From assembly GCA_002723345.1 (NCBI GenBank), contig PBNV01000044.1, forward strand, positions 1-37,338: a DNA stretch of 37,338 nt. Reading direction: 5' to 3'. The translations under genes and the position numbers were made by a program. Below, one piece after another: positions 34,085 to 37,338 of the stretch (its first letter is position 1; each line of letters begins with the position of its first letter). Origin of the DNA: Rhodospirillaceae bacterium. Its GTDB lineage: Bacteria > Pseudomonadota > Alphaproteobacteria > Rhodospirillales > UBA2165. Below the pieces are notes generated by a model. That model was given only the letters and a program-made list of their open reading frames with translations. It did no database searches and was not told the origin of the DNA.

Positions 34085-34773
34085 CGTATTCCCCTCCGAT
34101 TGGCGCTTGGGACAAACCTAACGAACGTTCCAAAATATTGAAAGTCAATCGTAGGGGGCATTACTTCATGACTCATCCATTTTGTTTGGTTGGCTGACCC
34201 ATATACAGTCTTCTCATGCCTCGCATGGGGGTAATATGCGCCCAATTTGCGGGCCAAAAGGTTCGGGTCAAAGATGTCGGATTTTCGATCTGGGGGCAAA
34301 TTTCGCGTGGTGTGGAGATATTCTGATTGAGGTCGGGCTTGCCGGGTAATCTACAAATACCTGAAGTGTTATGATAAAAATACAAAAATAACAAAAGGTT
34401 ATAGAACAAATTTCATCTAAATTATTAGCAAAATAGTATATGCTCGCCTGCGCACCCGGGGTTTCAGGCCCATCGGTTTCTGTATCAACGGTTAACACCC
34501 GGATTATTTTGGGCAAGGTATATGAGATCCGATGGATTAGGCAGCAAAGTCCTTCAGTGCCTAAATTTCGGCAAGCCATATAATCTGGATAGGCTCAATA
34601 ATTATTGTGAAAATTCACGCGAGCCCTCGCTGAGAATAAAAGCGTAAGGCATAATCGATAGCCTGTGAATTGTCGTGAAAATGGAATATGGTGTTGAGGC
34701 TAGAAGGTAACTTATGACATTGCCTCGGTTTCCCAAATGGAAAGTATTTTTCTCCCAATTAAGGAGATAGCAA
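34085..34773. other. gene-poor gap before the GST gene
   Basis: These 689 bases are mostly A/T-rich. They contain no recognisable protein, RNA or repeat family. Open frames on either strand look compositionally random, with one weak micro-ORF candidate at 34522-34647. Promoters for the minus-strand methyltransferase and the plus-strand GST must lie here. It could also be a decayed gene, but I could not match any fragment. Confidence 0.4.
34522..34647 (+). CDS. candidate 41-aa small ORF
   Basis: ATG at 34522 has AAGG five bases upstream. It opens 41 codons to TAA at 34645-34647, giving a basic soluble peptide with two cysteines (LQCLNFG and NYCENS). Codon choice looks plausible for a gene, but no family is recognised. 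The surrounding gap contains many random frames, so this is only a candidate. Confidence 0.2.
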   Translation: MRSDGLGSKVLQCLNFGKPYNLDRLNNYCENSREPSLRIKA

Positions 34774-35730
34774 ATGGGTATGCTAGTGGATGGAAAATGG
34801 ACGGATGATGATGGGGCAAGCCGCGGGTCTGGTGGCAAATTTGATCATCTACCGACTGCTTTCAGAAATTTTATCACCGTTGATGGAACATCGGGTTTAA
34901 TCGCGGAGCCCAACCGATATCATCTTTATGTTACCAAAACCTGCCCGTGGGCGCATCGCGCCATCTTATTTCGCCATTTAAAAGGCCTCACTGACGTAAT
35001 CGGCCTGCAGTTTGGTGCCCACGGTCATCAAGGATATCGGTTTGACTTTGATGGGCCGCATACTGTGCCAGGTACAGAAAATCGGATCACCTTCTTACAC
35101 GAACTCTATTCTTTGTCGGAGCCCGACTATACGGGGCGGGTGACGGTGCCAACGCTATGGGATGCAAAGGAAAAAACAATCGTAAACAATGAGTCATCGG
35201 AGATCATCCGCATGTTGAATAGCGCATTTGATGAATATGCATCGAATGACTACGATTATTATCCGGAAGAGCTCCGGGGTGAAATAGACTTCATAAATGA
35301 TCTTGTATACAACTCCATCAATAATGGAGTTTATAAAGCAGGATTTTCATCTGACCAGGCGGCTTATGAGGCAGCGTATGATGATCTATTTGAGGCTTTT
35401 GATGTGGTTGAGGAGAGATTGTCAAAACAGCGCTATCTCTGCGGTAGACAAATAACCGAGGCGGATTGGCGTTTATTTCCCACGCTCTACCGCTTTGACG
35501 CAATTTATCACTACGCCTTTAAATGTAATAAAAAGCACCTCTATGAATATCATAATTTGTGGAACTATGCCCGAGCGCTTTACCAAGAACCGGGAGTTGC
35601 AGACTGGTGCTTCTTGGAGGAGGCAAAAAATGGATATTGGAGTGGACCTAAAATCAATCCCCTAGGAACCATTCCAAAAGGCCCGGATTTGGATTTTGGT
35701 GCGCCACATGATCGAAACCGGTTCAACTAG
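34774..35730 (+). CDS. glutathione S-transferase, Xi class (glutathionyl-hydroquinone reductase-like)
   Basis: This 318-residue ECM4/YqjG-type protein has an N-terminal thioredoxin-fold domain with catalytic C57 in the diagnostic CPWAH motif (56-61). VPTLWD, then NNESSEIIRMLN binds glutathione. A long helical C-terminal domain holds RYLCGRQITEADWRLFPTLYRFDAIYH. The enzyme class reduces glutathionyl-hydroquinones. The length and motif order are normal. GGAGATAGCAA precedes the ATG as a good ribosome-binding site. It converges on the soxS-like gene. Confidence 0.92.
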   Translation: MGMLVDGKWTDDDGASRGSGGKFDHLPTAFRNFITVDGTSGLIAEPNRYHLYVTKTCPWAHRAILFRHLKGLTDVIGLQFGAHGHQGYRFDFDGPHTVPGTENRITFLHELYSLSEPDYTGRVTVPTLWDAKEKTIVNNESSEIIRMLNSAFDEYASNDYDYYPEELRGEIDFINDLVYNSINNGVYKAGFSSDQAAYEAAYDDLFEAFDVVEERLSKQRYLCGRQITEADWRLFPTLYRFDAIYHYAFKCNKKHLYEYHNLWNYARALYQEPGVADWCFLEEAKNGYWSGPKINPLGTIPKGPDLDFGAPHDRNRFN

Positions 35731-35783
35731 CTACAAATCAACATCTGAAAAAATGGATCAAAAATAATATTATAAAAAACTCG

Positions 35784-36185
35784 TTATTTTATAAGTGTAG
35801 ACTGGCGATTTGTTTCAAACAATTTTGCTTTGTCTAATAATTTAGATAATAGGGCCCAAAAAAAGTCTTCTCCGGGATAACCAGTTATTCGTCCCACCTC
35901 ATTCTCTCCTAAAACCATGACAAACGTGGGTGATATTGTAACAGGAGCTCTAAGTTTAAATTGCGTCTGGGTATTTACAGTCATATCGATTGAACGCAAA
36001 GGGGCGATTTTTCCTTCCTCGGTTCTCTCGTAAATTAAGCCAACTTCCTCGCGCCATTTTTTGCACCAGATACAGCCTTTTGTCTCGAACATGATTAGTT
36101 CTAATGCGTGGGCTGGGGTTGCGTATAAAGCAATCGCCTGAATTAGAATCAGCGAAAATTTCTGTTTTCTAATAAGATTTCTCAT
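35784..36185 (-). CDS. soxS: SoxS-like periplasmic thioredoxin
   Basis: This 133-residue thioredoxin-fold protein has a signal peptide (about 1-27, ending AHA) and a redox-active C38-x-x-C41 motif (KGCIWCKKW). EGKIAPLRSIDM follows, then a cis-proline region ISPTFVMV, and a C-terminal RITGYPGEDFFWALL stretch characteristic of SoxS. SoxS keeps the SoxY carrier cysteine in a working redox state in thiosulfate oxidisers. It is transcribed divergently from soxYZ across a 219-base gap that likely contains both promoters. Confidence 0.85.
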   Translation of the reverse strand: MRNLIRKQKFSLILIQAIALYATPAHALELIMFETKGCIWCKKWREEVGLIYERTEEGKIAPLRSIDMTVNTQTQFKLRAPVTISPTFVMVLGENEVGRITGYPGEDFFWALLSKLLDKAKLFETNRQSTLIK

Positions 36186-36404
36186 GATCTCGGTTCAAAT
36201 TTATTATTCCTGAGATTAAAAATAAATTGGTCGTTACCACCTATTCCCAATATTTTGACCTTATAACTCAGCTTTGGTTATCCCATAAAACTACTATACT
36301 GTGGTTGATGCTTCGTTCGATATTGAGAGAATTATTTTACACTTGGGCGGTGAGTTGTGTTACATATCAGCGTCCATAGCAGTAATTTTTCATAAGGTGT
36401 TGCG

Positions 36405-36857
36405 GTGCGAGATATTTCGAGAAGACAGTTGTTGTTATCGACATCTGGGTTTGCAGTTTTGGCATCCATTCCCTCAAAAAAACTATTTGCTGCCACTAAT
36501 CAATATCAGCAGCAAATTGACCAGTTTGTCGGAGGAAATAAGCTCTCAGAGGGGCAACTTGAGTTGGATCTGCCCGAAATTGCGGAAAATGGAAACCTAG
36601 TACCATTAAATGTGTCGATTGACAGTCCAATGACTGATGAGGACCACATAACTTCCATAATGGTCGTAGCTGCGGGAAATCCGCTGGGGGGTGTCGCAAC
36701 CTTTCATTTCAGCCCACTTAGTGGAGAAGCTTCAGCCTCGATCCGGATGAGGTTGGCGCGCACGCAGGACGTTATTGCGATTGCAAAACGAAACGATGGG
36801 TCCTGTTTTTTAGCGAAGAAAACAGTGAAAGTTACCATTGGTGGTTGCGGTGGCTAG
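36405..36857 (+). CDS. soxY: SoxY, thiosulfate-oxidation carrier protein
   Basis: This 150-residue protein starts at a GTG (36405) with AAGG eight bases before. A Tat signal (RRQLLLSTSGFAVLA) directs export. The C-terminus is exactly GGCGG, so C148 lies in the swinging-arm motif where sulfur intermediates are carried covalently. The central Ig-like domain contains VPLNVSIDSPM and TSIMVVAAGNPLGGVATFHFS. It forms a heterodimer with SoxZ, encoded 21 bases downstream. Confidence 0.95.
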   Translation: MRDISRRQLLLSTSGFAVLASIPSKKLFAATNQYQQQIDQFVGGNKLSEGQLELDLPEIAENGNLVPLNVSIDSPMTDEDHITSIMVVAAGNPLGGVATFHFSPLSGEASASIRMRLARTQDVIAIAKRNDGSCFLAKKTVKVTIGGCGG

Positions 36858-36878
36858 AAGTTTAAGCGGGAGGTAATA

Positions 36879-37208
36879 ATGGCTCGTTCTAGACCAAGGG
36901 TTAAGGTACCAAAAAAAGCCGAAAAGGGTGAGATTGTTACTCTGAAAACGCTAATCTCACACCGGATGGAATCTGGCCATAGAAAAGATAAAAAAACGGG
37001 TAATCGGATACCTCGCAAAATCATAAATAAGTTTGAGTGCACCTTTAACGGCGACCCTGTTTTTAAATGTGATTTAGAACCGGCAGTTGCTGCAAATCCG
37101 TATTTAAAATTCACTGCAAAAGTTGAGAGGGCAGGCGAATTTTTGTTTAAGTGGTACGACGATGACAGTAGCATTTATGAAAAAAAAGCAAAAATTCAGG
37201 TCTCTTAG
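36879..37208 (+). CDS. soxZ: SoxZ, sulfur-oxidation carrier partner
   Basis: This 109-residue SoxZ has RPRVKVPKKAEKGEIVTLKTLISHRMESG at the start. FECTFNGDPVFKCDLEPAVAANPYLKF lies in the middle and a final strand reads FLFKWYDDDS. It lacks a signal peptide and is normally co-exported with SoxY through the latter's Tat signal. GGGAGG precedes the ATG. It lies in the same operon as soxY. Confidence 0.95.
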   Translation: MARSRPRVKVPKKAEKGEIVTLKTLISHRMESGHRKDKKTGNRIPRKIINKFECTFNGDPVFKCDLEPAVAANPYLKFTAKVERAGEFLFKWYDDDSSIYEKKAKIQVS

Positions 37209-37231
37209 TCTAACAGGGTTCTTAACTCAAA

Positions 37232-37338
37232 ATGATAACCCGGCGCCAATTTACGCAGTTGGCATTGGCCTCAGGACTTTTGTTGGGACCTGGGTCAAGT
37301 CTCGCTAAAGCAGCAGTAAGACAAACTATTGATCAAAA
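37232..37338 (+). CDS. N-terminus of a Tat-exported Sox protein (partial; probably soxB or soxC)
   Basis: ATG at 37232, 23 bases after the soxZ stop, opens a frame that runs off the window after 35 codons. The sequence is a clear Tat signal: TRRQF, a hydrophobic LALASGLLLG segment and a likely cleavage after SLAKA. In Sox operons the Tat-exported enzymes found after soxYZ are SoxB (thiosulfohydrolase) and SoxC (molybdoenzyme), so one of these is expected. The visible part cannot separate them. Confidence 0.7.
   Translation, partial: MITRRQFTQLALASGLLLGPGSSLAKAAVRQTIDQ

Noticed and set aside
34268..34579. 103-codon minus-strand frame in the gap before the GST gene
   Set aside because: Residue composition looks random (Cys/Ile/Phe-rich patches), there is no ribosome-binding site and no recognisable domain.
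34085..34773. Looked for SAM, cobalamin or other riboswitches ahead of the minus-strand methyltransferase
   Set aside because: None of the core motifs of SAM-II, SAM/SAH or cobalamin riboswitches was found on the relevant strand.
1..37338. Looked for tRNA, rRNA, CRISPR arrays, insertion sequences and phage genes
   Set aside because: No T-loop/acceptor pattern, repeat-spacer pattern, transposase or integrase signature was seen by eye on either strand; a covariance-model scan would be needed for certainty.

Overview
The window looks like chromosomal DNA of an alphaproteobacterium, most likely an uncultured marine or Rhodospirillales-like lineage. This rests on a DUF3572 protein, an Mbh-ordered Mrp-type antiporter operon, a coxS/coxM/xdhC/mocA-type molybdoenzyme set, TRAP and AEC transporters, a SPINDLY-type GT41 protein and the start of a Sox thiosulfate-oxidation cluster. 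Base composition is intermediate (judged by eye). Genus cannot be fixed from the sequence. I saw no rRNA, tRNA, CRISPR array or transposase.

Layout. 1-2160: possible tail of an upstream gene, an AEC permease, then the wreck of a TRAP transporter operon in which the front of dctP is joined directly to the last ~58 codons of dctM. 2269-8331: mixed single genes (small hypothetical, two-domain NIPSNAP protein, PNPOx-like flavoprotein, PagL-like lipid A deacylase, MATE exporter, 2OG-Fe(II) oxygenase, aldo/keto reductase). 8602-13884: heparinase II/III-family lyase, DUF3572 protein, small envelope proteins and lipoproteins, a membrane-anchored alpha/beta hydrolase and a hypothetical. 13926-17891 (minus strand): a molybdo-flavoenzyme operon encoding the Fe-S subunit, the FAD subunit, XdhC and an MPT-binding/MocA fusion, but no catalytic large subunit. 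18196-20805: a TPR/GT41 SPINDLY-type glycosyltransferase and a divergent Panacea/SocA-domain protein.

20824-28282 (minus strand): a ten-gene cation/proton antiporter operon ordered E-F-G-(DUF4040)-B-C-D-D'-small-D''. It has no full MrpA, three antiporter-like D subunits and a 97-aa small membrane protein nested between two of them. The order follows archaeal mbhA-H, with no hydrogenase module. 28368-30822 (minus strand): thiZ-thiX-thiY, an ABC importer for a thiamine pyrimidine precursor, preceded by a TPP riboswitch whose P1 stem abuts the thiZ Shine-Dalgarno.

31201-35730: a Tat-exported DUF192 protein, two convergent cobalamin-independent methionine-synthase-like paralogues whose 3' ends form a shared hairpin, and a glutathionyl-hydroquinone-reductase-type GST. 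35784-37338: soxS-like thioredoxin, divergent from soxY-soxZ and the first codons of another Tat-exported protein (probably soxB or soxC), which runs off the window.

Together the genes suggest a respiratory, probably marine heterotroph with lithotrophic capacity: thiosulfate oxidation, possibly oxidation by a molybdoenzyme, Na+/H+ homeostasis coupled to a complex-I-like antiporter, and thiamine-precursor salvage. The least ordinary parts are the A-less triple-D antiporter operon with its small extra subunit, the large-subunit-less molybdoenzyme operon, the TRAP deletion scar and the tail-to-tail methyltransferase pair.
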